Of a DNA stretch of 64,000 bases, positions 25,884-33,692 are shown piece after piece. Each line of letters starts with the position of its first letter. The first letter of the stretch is position 1. Below the pieces are notes generated by a model. The model was not told where the DNA came from, searched no databases, and saw only the letters and a list, made by a program, of their open reading frames with translations. The stretch is from a virus: positions 38,657 to 102,656 of IMG/VR virus record IMGVR_UViG_3300042863_003045, one strand, 5' to 3'. Position numbers and translations under genes: made by a program.

Positions 25884-26237
25884 ATGAAAACTCTGAAACA
25901 AGTAATCAATTTTCCAGCTCTCTTACTACACGAAGTTTCACATATTCTGGTTGCTTATCTACTTGGTGGTAAATTAGATTCAATCAAAGTAAAAGAACAT
26001 CAGAAAGGACATCTTGTTTGCCTTTTGAATATCATTGGTCTTAAAGAAAATTATGTTAAATTTGTTGCCTTTTCACCAATTCTTATTCCAATTATTTTCA
26101 TTTTCATTGGATTCACTTTTCCAAAAATTGGTGTTGGATATTTTGTGTATTCAATTCTTACAATTAAAACAACTCTTCCAAGTCCTACTGACTTTAAAGT
26201 ATGTGGATTTAAAGTTCCTGAATTTATCAAAATTTAA
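25884..26237 (+). CDS. Membrane zinc-metalloprotease-like protein
   Basis: 117 residues. LLLHEVSHILVAYLLGG (~13-29) contains HExxH within a hydrophobic helix, as in site-2-protease-like/M50 and related membrane peptidases. Residues ~60-85 (FVAFSPILIPIIFIFIGFTF) form one or two more membrane segments. It is short for an M50 enzyme; the second motif NPxxD is not present, but PTDF appears near the C-terminus. Likely a small membrane peptidase-like protein expressed early from the host-type promoter. Confidence 0.65.
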   Translation: MKTLKQVINFPALLLHEVSHILVAYLLGGKLDSIKVKEHQKGHLVCLLNIIGLKENYVKFVAFSPILIPIIFIFIGFTFPKIGVGYFVYSILTIKTTLPSPTDFKVCGFKVPEFIKI

Positions 26238-26531
26238 TTATTTTGCATAATTTGGTTTTCTACCAGATCCCTTAGATCCTTCTTTCTCAACTCTTCTTTT
26301 TCTAGAAACAGAAGCTTTTTTCTGTTTCTTTGACATTTTTGCAGCAACTCTTACTTTTCTGCATTTTGGATAACCTCCTTTATCAGCATCTTCCCTGCCA
26401 CATGGTGGGTGAGATCCATCTGGATTTGTCTTTGATATATCAACCCATTTTTCTTTGAACCACTTATCTAAACCACCTTTTGGTTTTTTTTCTTCATTTA
26501 TAAACTCATTGAATTCTAATAAGTACTCCAT
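26238..26531 (-). CDS. DUF5872-like basic protein with leader-like start
   Basis: 97 residues from the ATG at 26531, whose A is the last base of the upstream stop (TAATG); the frame stays open further upstream. Starts MEYLLEFNEFINEEKKP, leader-like with cleavage site FINE. Then KGGLDKWFKEKWVDISK, PCGREDADKGGYPKCR and KKASVSRKRRVE, the pattern of the phage-associated DUF5872-type family. Strongly basic; probably nucleic-acid binding and virion packaged. Confidence 0.75.
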   Translation of the reverse strand: MEYLLEFNEFINEEKKPKGGLDKWFKEKWVDISKTNPDGSHPPCGREDADKGGYPKCRKVRVAAKMSKKQKKASVSRKRRVEKEGSKGSGRKPNYAK

Positions 26532-27472
26532 TATTTCTTTTTTTTCTTTTTTTCTTTTCTCCACTTACCACCTTTTTTCTTATACCTTTTAGCAGCCGCA
26601 CCAACCGCATAAGCAGATGGCCAAACATCATACTTTGTCTTTGCCCAAGATTTACAAGAACTCCATAAAGACTGATCAACAGCTACATTCTTCTCTAAAA
26701 TAGGAGATTCTGATTCAATCAGATCATTGACATAATCAACCATCTCTGAATATTCATCAACTCCAAATTTCATATCAATGAAAGAAACAATCCTCTCTGA
26801 TTTATCCTTAGGTGATAAAGTATCATCATTGAATATCGAAAGTAATTTGGAATTTATATCAGAAGAAATATTAAAATCTTTTTCCGATAACCAATCAATA
26901 AAAGTATTGCAAATTTCTTCTGATCTGTCCAATTCTTCAAATAAGAAATCGTAATTCTCACTTATACCCAACTCTGATTGCATGTCTTTCTCTATCATAT
27001 CCAATCCTTCTTCAACAGAATCAATAATTTCCTCCATGACAATCTTATCATTCTGAGTTTTTGAAATGAAACCAGAGTCTATATCCAATTCATATTTGAA
27101 CGAATCTCCATTGATCTGATATGTTATTACAATATTATGATCATCTTCATTCTTCCATTCATACATAAGATCTTTACCATCCGAAAAAGACATAACAAGT
27201 TCTTCTAACTCACTTAATTTTTCATCAACATACGATGATTCGTAATTTTTTACAAATTCTAAGAATAATTTTATCCTTCTAGACTCTAATATCTCATATT
27301 CATCTAAATCTGGAATCAAACTTAAAGATGAACCATCATCCCATTTAACCATTATCTGACTTAAATCATCAACTCCAGTTACCAAACCTTCATCGCCAGA
27401 TTTCAACTTTGTATAAGGATCCTCCATTCTTATAAGACGAACTCTTTTACCTATAATTTCCTCCTTTAACAT
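26531..27472 (-). CDS. DUF4314 domain plus Lys-rich C-terminal motif
   Basis: 313 residues. The N-terminal GKRVRLIRMEDPYTKLKSGD and DEYEIL segment (~8-62) is a DUF4314-type SH3-like domain. RRIKLFLEFVKNYESSYVDE (~64-83) resembles the recurrent leader but is internal. The middle is acidic and helical. The C-terminus has LWSSCKSWAKTKYDVWPSAY then KKKGGKWRKEKKKKK, a short module known from many phage proteins. So it appears to be a fusion of three modules. Function unknown. Confidence 0.7.
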   Translation of the reverse strand: MLKEEIIGKRVRLIRMEDPYTKLKSGDEGLVTGVDDLSQIMVKWDDGSSLSLIPDLDEYEILESRRIKLFLEFVKNYESSYVDEKLSELEELVMSFSDGKDLMYEWKNEDDHNIVITYQINGDSFKYELDIDSGFISKTQNDKIVMEEIIDSVEEGLDMIEKDMQSELGISENYDFLFEELDRSEEICNTFIDWLSEKDFNISSDINSKLLSIFNDDTLSPKDKSERIVSFIDMKFGVDEYSEMVDYVNDLIESESPILEKNVAVDQSLWSSCKSWAKTKYDVWPSAYAVGAAAKRYKKKGGKWRKEKKKKKK

Positions 27473-27527
27473 CTAAACAAAATATATTTTTAATTATATA
27501 TTAGATATAAAATACCTAAAAATAAAC

Positions 27528-28307
27528 ATGAGCCAAAAACTCAAAATACTATTAGAACAATCTAATTTTGATGATCTCCTATCAAAAATAAAAGATCTTA
27601 CAAAAATATCTGATACAATAAAGATAAAAATAGATAATGATTCTATTTTCATGTACGCTATGATAGGAAGCGAAAGTATTGTACTTGCTTTTAAAAGTTA
27701 TGAAATCCCCACAAAGGATTATCTTCTTATAAAAGAAGAATTAACACACACAATCAATATAATTATCACAAGCGCAAAAAGATTTGTTAAAAATATGTCT
27801 TTTATAAAAAAAGACCATAAAATAGAAATGATGATAATACATAAAGCAGAGAATGATAATAATTCAGAAGCTCGCAGTGTTCAAATCAAAAATGATAAAT
27901 TCAAACTAAATATAGAAACCGGAGAAACATCAGAAATAAAAGAAATAACAAAAGAACAACTTAATAAAAGGTTAGATCTTAAGAATAAAAACTGGTCATT
28001 TAGAATAAAAAATTCAGACTTCAACGATATTAAAAGCCTATCAACAATCAATTCAGACGATACAAGAAGAATTTTAAATATAAATATAGAAGACTACAAA
28101 GTTTTCATATCAGAAACAAACCTTTGGGAAATTGAGATAGATTATATAACAGAAGAAAACAAACAACTAAGTATAAATAAAAAATTCCTGTCTTCAATAA
28201 ATGACGGTGGAAAAGATATAGATGCACATGTATTCGAAACATTTATTCTCATTAAAGATGATGAAAGCCAATTAATGATATCATTCGAACAAGATTTTAC
28301 ACAGTAA
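27528..28307 (+). CDS. Probable sliding clamp (gp45-like)
   Basis: 259 residues. Two clamp-like halves can be seen: KIKIDNDSIFMYAMIGSESI (~32-51) in the first, and NWSFRIKNSDFNDIKSLSTI with FETFILIKDDESQLMISFEQ at the C-terminus in the second, like the strand pattern of T4 gp45. It precedes the DNA polymerase fragment and lies 3.5 kb from the clamp loader. No motif proves it; structure prediction would decide. Confidence 0.5.
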   Translation: MSQKLKILLEQSNFDDLLSKIKDLTKISDTIKIKIDNDSIFMYAMIGSESIVLAFKSYEIPTKDYLLIKEELTHTINIIITSAKRFVKNMSFIKKDHKIEMMIIHKAENDNNSEARSVQIKNDKFKLNIETGETSEIKEITKEQLNKRLDLKNKNWSFRIKNSDFNDIKSLSTINSDDTRRILNINIEDYKVFISETNLWEIEIDYITEENKQLSINKKFLSSINDGGKDIDAHVFETFILIKDDESQLMISFEQDFTQ

Positions 28308-28321
28308 ATTAAATAATAGAA

Positions 28322-28507
28322 ATGAAACAATCACACATTATAATCAAGGAATTGCAGAATGGAAGAAAACAAGGTATAGTACTATTAAATATAGAAGAAA
28401 TATGGGAATTTGAAGATTTTGAAGAAGCTGAAAGAATTGCAAAAGCCTTTGAAATTAATTCAGATTCTGGTTGGAAATATAAGGTTAAAAGTATTAAATC
28501 AATTTAA
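28322..28507 (+). CDS. Hypothetical protein, 61 residues
   Basis: Starts 14 bases after the clamp-like gene. Small alpha/beta protein (VLLNIEEIWEFEDFEEAERI), similar to short phage proteins with a single beta-alpha-beta unit. Not recognised. Confidence 0.6.
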   Translation: MKQSHIIIKELQNGRKQGIVLLNIEEIWEFEDFEEAERIAKAFEINSDSGWKYKVKSIKSI

Positions 28508-28530
28508 TTATAAAAAATAATAAAAATAAA

Positions 28531-28638
28531 ATGACAAAAGAGGATAAAATAAATAAACTCATGTCACTAAAAAAACAGGCAAGCGAGTTGCAAAGAGAAG
28601 CTGATTACTTCAATGCGTTGCAACTCGCTCTTTTTTGA
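28531..28638 (+). CDS. Small coiled-coil ORF, 35 residues
   Basis: MTKEDKINKLMSLKKQASEL, then QREADYFNALQLALF. Upstream A-rich AAAATAATAAAAATAAA fits the translation starts in this genome. Its 3' half forms the stem of a terminator-like hairpin, so coding and termination overlap. Confidence 0.5.
   Translation: MTKEDKINKLMSLKKQASELQREADYFNALQLALF
28583..28636 (+). terminator. Terminator-like hairpin
   Basis: GCGAGTTGCAA (28583-28593) pairs perfectly with TTGCAACTCGC (28618-28628), followed by T6. The loop is long (24 bases). Confidence 0.65.
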
Positions 28639-28662
28639 CCCCCTCGGATTAATCTGAGGGGG
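28639..28662 (+). other. GC-rich hairpin before the polymerase fragment
   Basis: CCCCCTCGGA - TTAA - TCTGAGGGGG, ten pairs (one G-U), very GC rich for this genome and not followed by a T run. It sits 17 bases before the first polymerase residues and may mark the junction where the polymerase gene is split. Confidence 0.7.
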
Positions 28663-28679
28663 AGTGGCTAAAACTTATA

Positions 28680-29990
28680 TTGAATGGATCGTATGGTGCA
28701 TTCGCAACGAAATATTTCGTCTTGTTCAACAATTGGGTAGCATCTAGCATAACAGCGCAAGGTAGAGACCTTATAAAAACCATGGATACTATCAACCAAG
28801 ATTATTGGTATAATCAATGGCATTTAGATTTTGAATTGCATAAAAAAATGTGCATTAAAAATATATCTAAGATAGGTGAGAAAGAAACTGTTTCTGTGTA
28901 TGCTGACACGGATTCAATTTTTGTATCATATGATCCCGCGATAAAAAATTCTGAATGGAGAAATCTTCCTCTATCAAAAATAGATAGTTTGCAAAAATCT
29001 TTTGTTATTTTGGAGAAAAGACAAGAAACAATAACAACGAATTCAAATTGTTTAGGAATATTTAGAGAGGTAAGTGATTTTATAAACTTCTTAAAGGACA
29101 ATTCGCCTGATATATTAATAATAGATGGATTTTTTGTTAAAGATTATGAACTCAATTCGAAAGAAAATTCTGAAATCTTATCCAATAATAAGATATTTTG
29201 GAATTGGGTCAATGAATTGGATTATATTCAGGGAATAGATCATTTTAGGATCGGTGGATACTTTAAAAAGTCTCTTGAGGATTATGCAAAAAATTATGGA
29301 GTTGAGAATAGAGAAGATTTTGAATTAGAAAGAATATCAGAGTCAATTATAAATATTGCTAAGAAGAAATATATACAACATATTGTATATGAAGATGGGA
29401 TTACATATGATAGGTTAAATTATATCTTCCCAAAAGGTGTTGAGCTCGTAAGATCTTCAACTCCACTTTTTGCGAGAAATAAGATTGTGGATATAGTAAA
29501 ATATCTTTTTTCACATCCTGATGACTTTAATATAAAAGATCTTTTAAAATTAGTAAAAGATTTAAGAAAAGAATTTGAGTTAGCTGATATTGATGATATC
29601 GCGATGCAATCTTCTGTTTCTAAATACGATACAAAAGTTCTTGATGATAAGAATTCTTTGAGTTTTGTTAGTGGTGCTCACTTTGCTGTCAAAGCATCTG
29701 CTTATCACAACTATCTTTTATTTAAAAATCCTTCATTGCAGTCTAAATATGAATTTGTCAAATCTGGAACAAAGATAAAATATTATTATGTGAAGAATTC
29801 TAAAATAAATGATATGTTTGCTTATGTGCGGGGATCGTATCCAATGGAATTCGGACCTGAGGTCGATTATGATATTCAATTCTTCAAATCTATCATAAGC
29901 CCGATAAATTCAATTATTTCTCCCTTGGGATTGCCAGAAATCACGAAACGTTTGAGTGTTGTAATGGATATTTTCTCAGGAGATTTTTAA
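28680..29990 (+). CDS. Family B DNA polymerase, C-terminal fragment (split gp43)
   Basis: 436 residues from a TTG at 28680; the frame opens a little earlier (LKLI before LNGSYGAF) after a stop next to the hairpin. LNGSYGAFATKYF at the very start is polymerase motif B, and VYADTDSIFVSYD (~72-84) is motif C with the two catalytic Asp. The rest matches palm end and thumb, with an extra ~90 residues after motif C, ending LSVVMDIFSGDF. T4 gp43 has ~560 residues (exonuclease, fingers) before this point; none are here. The polymerase is therefore split at motif B, with the N-terminal part elsewhere, as known for gp43 of some Aeromonas phages. Whether this product is translated from TTG, or is joined by splicing, cannot be told. 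Confidence 0.85.
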   Translation: MNGSYGAFATKYFVLFNNWVASSITAQGRDLIKTMDTINQDYWYNQWHLDFELHKKMCIKNISKIGEKETVSVYADTDSIFVSYDPAIKNSEWRNLPLSKIDSLQKSFVILEKRQETITTNSNCLGIFREVSDFINFLKDNSPDILIIDGFFVKDYELNSKENSEILSNNKIFWNWVNELDYIQGIDHFRIGGYFKKSLEDYAKNYGVENREDFELERISESIINIAKKKYIQHIVYEDGITYDRLNYIFPKGVELVRSSTPLFARNKIVDIVKYLFSHPDDFNIKDLLKLVKDLRKEFELADIDDIAMQSSVSKYDTKVLDDKNSLSFVSGAHFAVKASAYHNYLLFKNPSLQSKYEFVKSGTKIKYYYVKNSKINDMFAYVRGSYPMEFGPEVDYDIQFFKSIISPINSIISPLGLPEITKRLSVVMDIFSGDF

Positions 29991-30018
29991 CAGAGAAGGA
30001 AGTGTGAATATATAAGAT

Positions 30019-30243
30019 ATGATTAAAGATCATATCTTATATGAACATTTTATTGCTTATGTAAACTCTAAGGCATTTAATAATGGGTATTTCACCATTT
30101 TAAAGAATTCACATTCTTATTTTGAATCTTTTTTAGAAAGATATGAAAGTGATGAGAAGTTTAAAGACAAATTAAATAAAATGGTGAAGTCTTATATAAG
30201 GGAAGAAAAAATTTCAATTATAATGAATGAGATTGATAAGTGA
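30019..30243 (+). CDS. Hypothetical protein, 74 residues
   Basis: Helical and basic, begins MIKDHILYEHFIAYVNSKAF. Overlaps the start of the next gene by 17 bases. Located behind the polymerase fragment. Not recognised. Confidence 0.6.
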   Translation: MIKDHILYEHFIAYVNSKAFNNGYFTILKNSHSYFESFLERYESDEKFKDKLNKMVKSYIREEKISIIMNEIDK

Positions 30244-30559
30244 AACAAGTTTGGATGGTATTATAATAAGATATTTTGATGGATGTGATATTAATAAAAT
30301 GTTAAGTCATCCAAGTGATGGTTCTGATGGAATAATGGTTGTTTTCATTAAATCATACAAAGACGAAGAGATCATGTTCAATAGAGATTCTATAATAAAT
30401 TCCATAATTGGTGGCACTAGATTTAAAAAATTATCCGAGATATTTGAACAATTGGATAACCATTATCTGATGATATATCAAACAAGTGGATTTATCGATG
30501 TTGTTTATAAATCGGTTAAAAATAAAATAGAAAATTTTAAATTGAATCTTAATATATAA
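30227..30559 (+). CDS. Hypothetical protein, 110 residues
   Basis: MRLISETSLDGIIIRYFDG..., mixed alpha/beta. The ATG at 30227 lies in the end of the preceding gene (translational coupling). Not recognised. Confidence 0.6.
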   Translation: MRLISETSLDGIIIRYFDGCDINKMLSHPSDGSDGIMVVFIKSYKDEEIMFNRDSIINSIIGGTRFKKLSEIFEQLDNHYLMIYQTSGFIDVVYKSVKNKIENFKLNLNI

Positions 30560-30562
30560 CAT

Positions 30563-31060
30563 ATGAAACATCTTATGAGATATGAGGGATTTAGTTCAAG
30601 TGAAAGACTTGATGAGATATTGGATAAGATATTAAAGTTTGGAATACAATCAATCTCAAGGGAAGAAAAGACTTTTTTAGATTCACATAAAGATGGGAAG
30701 GAAGAGGAAGAGCATATAAATCTTCAATTTTTAGAAAACGAAACTATTCTTGAGGATGATTCAGGACTTTTTAAATTTGAATTTCTTGATATTAAACATT
30801 ATAAAGATGAAACACAAATAATTGGGATAATATATGTACCAGATCTTCGATTTGAAAGTGGAAAGATAATTCAAGGTAGGTTAGAGGGAAAAATAGTTAT
30901 ATATGAGAACGGAGAAACTTCACCAGACTTTTATGTAAATATGAAAAATGGCAATAGAGAAATAATGTTTGATGTATTTGAGTTTCTAAATGGTAAGGAA
31001 TGTGAATTCGATTCTTTTATTGATTATGTTGTTGATGAGCTTAAAAATAAAAAAAAATAG
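30563..31060 (+). CDS. Capsid-targeting-like leader plus DUF6576-like motif
   Basis: 165 residues, starting MKHLMRYEGFSSSERLDE. Residues ~17-46 (LDEILDKILKFGIQSISREE, then FLDS) match the LDKI..G..SLT.EE..FL motif of DUF6576 and the similar stretch in the gene at 7753. These two proteins look like divergent paralogues. C-terminal ~110 residues beta-rich, unknown. Confidence 0.75.
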   Translation: MKHLMRYEGFSSSERLDEILDKILKFGIQSISREEKTFLDSHKDGKEEEEHINLQFLENETILEDDSGLFKFEFLDIKHYKDETQIIGIIYVPDLRFESGKIIQGRLEGKIVIYENGETSPDFYVNMKNGNREIMFDVFEFLNGKECEFDSFIDYVVDELKNKKK

Positions 31061-31069
31061 AATTTATCT

Positions 31070-31843
31070 ATGAAATTATTCCGTTATAAAAATTTTATTA
31101 AAGAATCAAAAGAGGACATAGACTCTATATGTAAAAAATTTGGTATAAAGAATTATACCATTAATGAAGACTCAGTTGATGTTGATGGAAATGTTAAACT
31201 ATACGATAAAGGATTAACTAAAATCCCCTTGAAATTTGGAAAGGTAAGTGGTTATTTTTATTGTCATGGTAATAAATTAATAAGTTTAGAAGGTTCTCCC
31301 CTTTCAGTTGGTGGTGATTTTTCTTGTCAGTATAATCAATTAAAGAGTTTGGAAGGTTCTCCCCTTTCAGTTGGTGGTAATTTTAATTGTAGTCATAATC
31401 AATTAAAAAGTTTAGAGGGTTCTCCTCTTTCAGTTGGTGGTCATTTTTCTTGTAGTTTTAATCAATTAAATAGTTTATCAGGCGCTCCCCTTTCAGTTGG
31501 TGGTTATTTTTCTTGTCGTTTTAATCAATTAAAGAGTTTAGAAGGAATTTCTGGAAGGATTTCCGGCGCAATTTATTGCACTGATAATCAACTAAGAGAT
31601 GTTAAAGGAGTTAAAGATGGTTGGTTAGGAGAATTTAGTGTATATGGAAATCCAGTCTATGAAATATTCAAATTATTTCCTAGAGACAACTGGGATGAAG
31701 TTATTGAAATCTTAAATGAGTATGAAGTGATCCGTGATAATGGCAATTTAATTATTTTACAAAGACTTGAACAAGTTTTTCTGGATCTAGGTTTAGAAGT
31801 TCCAGAAATTGAAGAAATTAAAGGATATAAAATTCATTTTTAA
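31070..31843 (+). CDS. LRR-like repeat protein with capsid-targeting-like leader (copy 1)
   Basis: 257 residues. Leader MKLFRYKNFIKESKED (cleavage-site-like IKE-S). After a small domain (IDSICKKFGIKNYTINED) come repeats of ~20-23 residues: LKSLEGSPLSVGGNFNCSHNQ and similar, at least four, capped by GISGRISGAIYC and a C-terminal helical domain (VIEILNEYEVIRDNG; LQRLEQVFLDLG). It is a close paralogue of the gene at 36001. These short LRR-like repeats are usually protein-interaction surfaces. Confidence 0.8.
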   Translation: MKLFRYKNFIKESKEDIDSICKKFGIKNYTINEDSVDVDGNVKLYDKGLTKIPLKFGKVSGYFYCHGNKLISLEGSPLSVGGDFSCQYNQLKSLEGSPLSVGGNFNCSHNQLKSLEGSPLSVGGHFSCSFNQLNSLSGAPLSVGGYFSCRFNQLKSLEGISGRISGAIYCTDNQLRDVKGVKDGWLGEFSVYGNPVYEIFKLFPRDNWDEVIEILNEYEVIRDNGNLIILQRLEQVFLDLGLEVPEIEEIKGYKIHF

Positions 31844-31860
31844 ATTACTTAGATAGAATA

Positions 31861-32820
31861 TTAGTTAAGTAAATCTCTGAATTTTCCAACTAACGTCATT
31901 CCAAGTATTATAGGATCAGTTCTCGATTCTAATTTTTCCCTTAGTTCTGAAATAACATAATTGCATTTAAAAAGCGAATCAATATTCTTTTTTTCTTTTA
32001 AAGACCAATCAATAAAATTCCTACCAAGTACATTGAATAATTGATCCATATTATCTGGACCATAAGCAGACATTATAAAATGATATATTTTCTCATAATC
32101 AGCAGATTTATCATATATTATATCATAAGTATCCATAATTAGTTTGTTGCTTATTATAGTCGATGATGAACTTATATCTCCGGTATCTTTAATATTTTGT
32201 AATTGTACAATGATTGATCTTAAATCTGGAAATTGTTTATTGATTATATTAATAAGTGTTTCTTTTTTTATATCAATTTTTTCTGATTCTGCAATTTGAA
32301 TAACCTTTTTATAAATTCCAGTTTTTATAAACTTTTCTTCATCTTTATTTAGTACATCAAAATTTATTGAAGTAAATCTGGATTTTATTCCATCAGATAT
32401 TTTATTATAGTGATTTGTTGTAAGTATGAATCTCACATTATTATGATATCTTTCTATAAAAGCTTTCATAGCATCTTGATATTGTATTGATACTCTATCA
32501 AATTCATCGAGAAATACATATTTTATAGGATCTTCTGTTTCAAACATTGGAACAGTTTTGCAGAATCTTTCAATTTCATTTCTAAGAATATCAATTGAGG
32601 TATAAAGTGATGAGTTTATCTCTAAGAAAGCTTTTTCTCCTGAATATTTTCCTATTAGAACTCTAGCAAGTGACGTTTTGCCAGTTCCATAATTTCCATA
32701 AAATATAAAATTTTTGGTTATTCCATTTTTAAAATGATTCGTTATTCTTTCTGGAAGAATAAGGTCTTCAATTTTAGAAGGCCTCCATTTTTCCCAAAGT
32801 AAAAGATTATTAATTGACAT
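31861..32820 (-). CDS. Clamp loader large subunit (gp44/RFC-like)
   Basis: 319 residues. WEKWRPSKIEDLILPERI, Walker A GNYGTGKTS (~42-50), Walker B YVFLDEFDR (~102-110), sensor 1 FILTTNH (~131-137) and the arginine finger SRFTSINF (~147-154). This is an AAA+ ATPase of the gp44 type that opens and loads the sliding clamp. It is on the opposite strand to its neighbours and diverges from the gene at 32874. Confidence 0.93.
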   Translation of the reverse strand: MSINNLLLWEKWRPSKIEDLILPERITNHFKNGITKNFIFYGNYGTGKTSLARVLIGKYSGEKAFLEINSSLYTSIDILRNEIERFCKTVPMFETEDPIKYVFLDEFDRVSIQYQDAMKAFIERYHNNVRFILTTNHYNKISDGIKSRFTSINFDVLNKDEEKFIKTGIYKKVIQIAESEKIDIKKETLINIINKQFPDLRSIIVQLQNIKDTGDISSSSTIISNKLIMDTYDIIYDKSADYEKIYHFIMSAYGPDNMDQLFNVLGRNFIDWSLKEKKNIDSLFKCNYVISELREKLESRTDPIILGMTLVGKFRDLLN

Positions 32821-32873
32821 ATAGAGATAATTTTATTTAATATATAGTTATAAGAAAATTTTTTAGATTGTTT

Positions 32874-33626
32874 ATGCCAAGAATAGGAGAAGAGTTCAAT
32901 TATAGTGATGTATATTTCAGGGATCTAACCATGTGCCTTCTTGATACATTAGAAGGAAGAGTAAAATGGACAAATAATTTCACATCAGGTGATGTTGAAG
33001 TAAATGTTCCTTTTTATTATTCACTTACTGGATCCGATAGATTCTTATTGGATAGTTTTTCAGATGATATAGTCTCAAATAATAGATTTGTTGAGCTGAA
33101 TACTGATATTATACCGAGAGGACATATAACACTTACAAATTGGCAAATAAGATCTGATGAATTCAGAAATCCTAATATTTGGCTTAGAAATGTAGTTGAG
33201 GATAATCAAGAAGTAAAAAGAGTATTGAATAAGGTAAGAGCGATTCCAATCACTGCGACATATGATCTTACTATTCTTTTAAAAACAGAGATAGATGTTT
33301 TTAAATGCTCACAGGCTATAATGAACACACTTTGGCTTTATAAATTCATGTATTTTGAACATAATTATATGCACATAGATGCGGTTATGACGCAACCAGA
33401 TACAAATGCTATTGAGATTGTTCGTGAGCAGAATTTAACAAGTGAAACTACAATAAAACTAACTGCATCAATAGAAGTTCAAAGTTATTATCCGGCATTT
33501 GTTAGAGACCAAGAAATTAGACCATTTAGAACAAGATGGTTCAACAATATAGTTGCGATGAGAAGTGGTTCTGCAAGACCTGGAAATCCAAATGCAAATG
33601 ATCAAAATCTATCAAATAATGGATAA
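32874..33626 (+). CDS. gp15-like tail terminator/sheath stabiliser protein
   Basis: 250 residues from the ATG at 32874 (MPRIGEEF). YFRDLTMCLLDTLEGRVKW, later IPITATYDLTILLKTEIDVF and IMNTLWLYKFMYF follow the pattern of T4 gp15 (sheath stabiliser; ...KMIYELSIFTRYEDDMFQ...). Polar C-terminal tail. Inferred to close the tail top and join the neck. A promoter motif TTAATATATA lies ~30 bases upstream. Moderate confidence. Confidence 0.55.
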   Translation: MPRIGEEFNYSDVYFRDLTMCLLDTLEGRVKWTNNFTSGDVEVNVPFYYSLTGSDRFLLDSFSDDIVSNNRFVELNTDIIPRGHITLTNWQIRSDEFRNPNIWLRNVVEDNQEVKRVLNKVRAIPITATYDLTILLKTEIDVFKCSQAIMNTLWLYKFMYFEHNYMHIDAVMTQPDTNAIEIVREQNLTSETTIKLTASIEVQSYYPAFVRDQEIRPFRTRWFNNIVAMRSGSARPGNPNANDQNLSNNG

Positions 33627-33692
33627 ACCAAAATTGAAAAAAATGACTTTTTTTACATAATATATAGTAATAAGAAAAAATAAAATTTTAAT

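Noticed and set aside
28680-28700. Intein C-terminal splice junction at the polymerase fragment
   Set aside because: No His-Asn-(Cys/Ser/Thr) precedes LNGSYG, and an in-frame stop lies just upstream.
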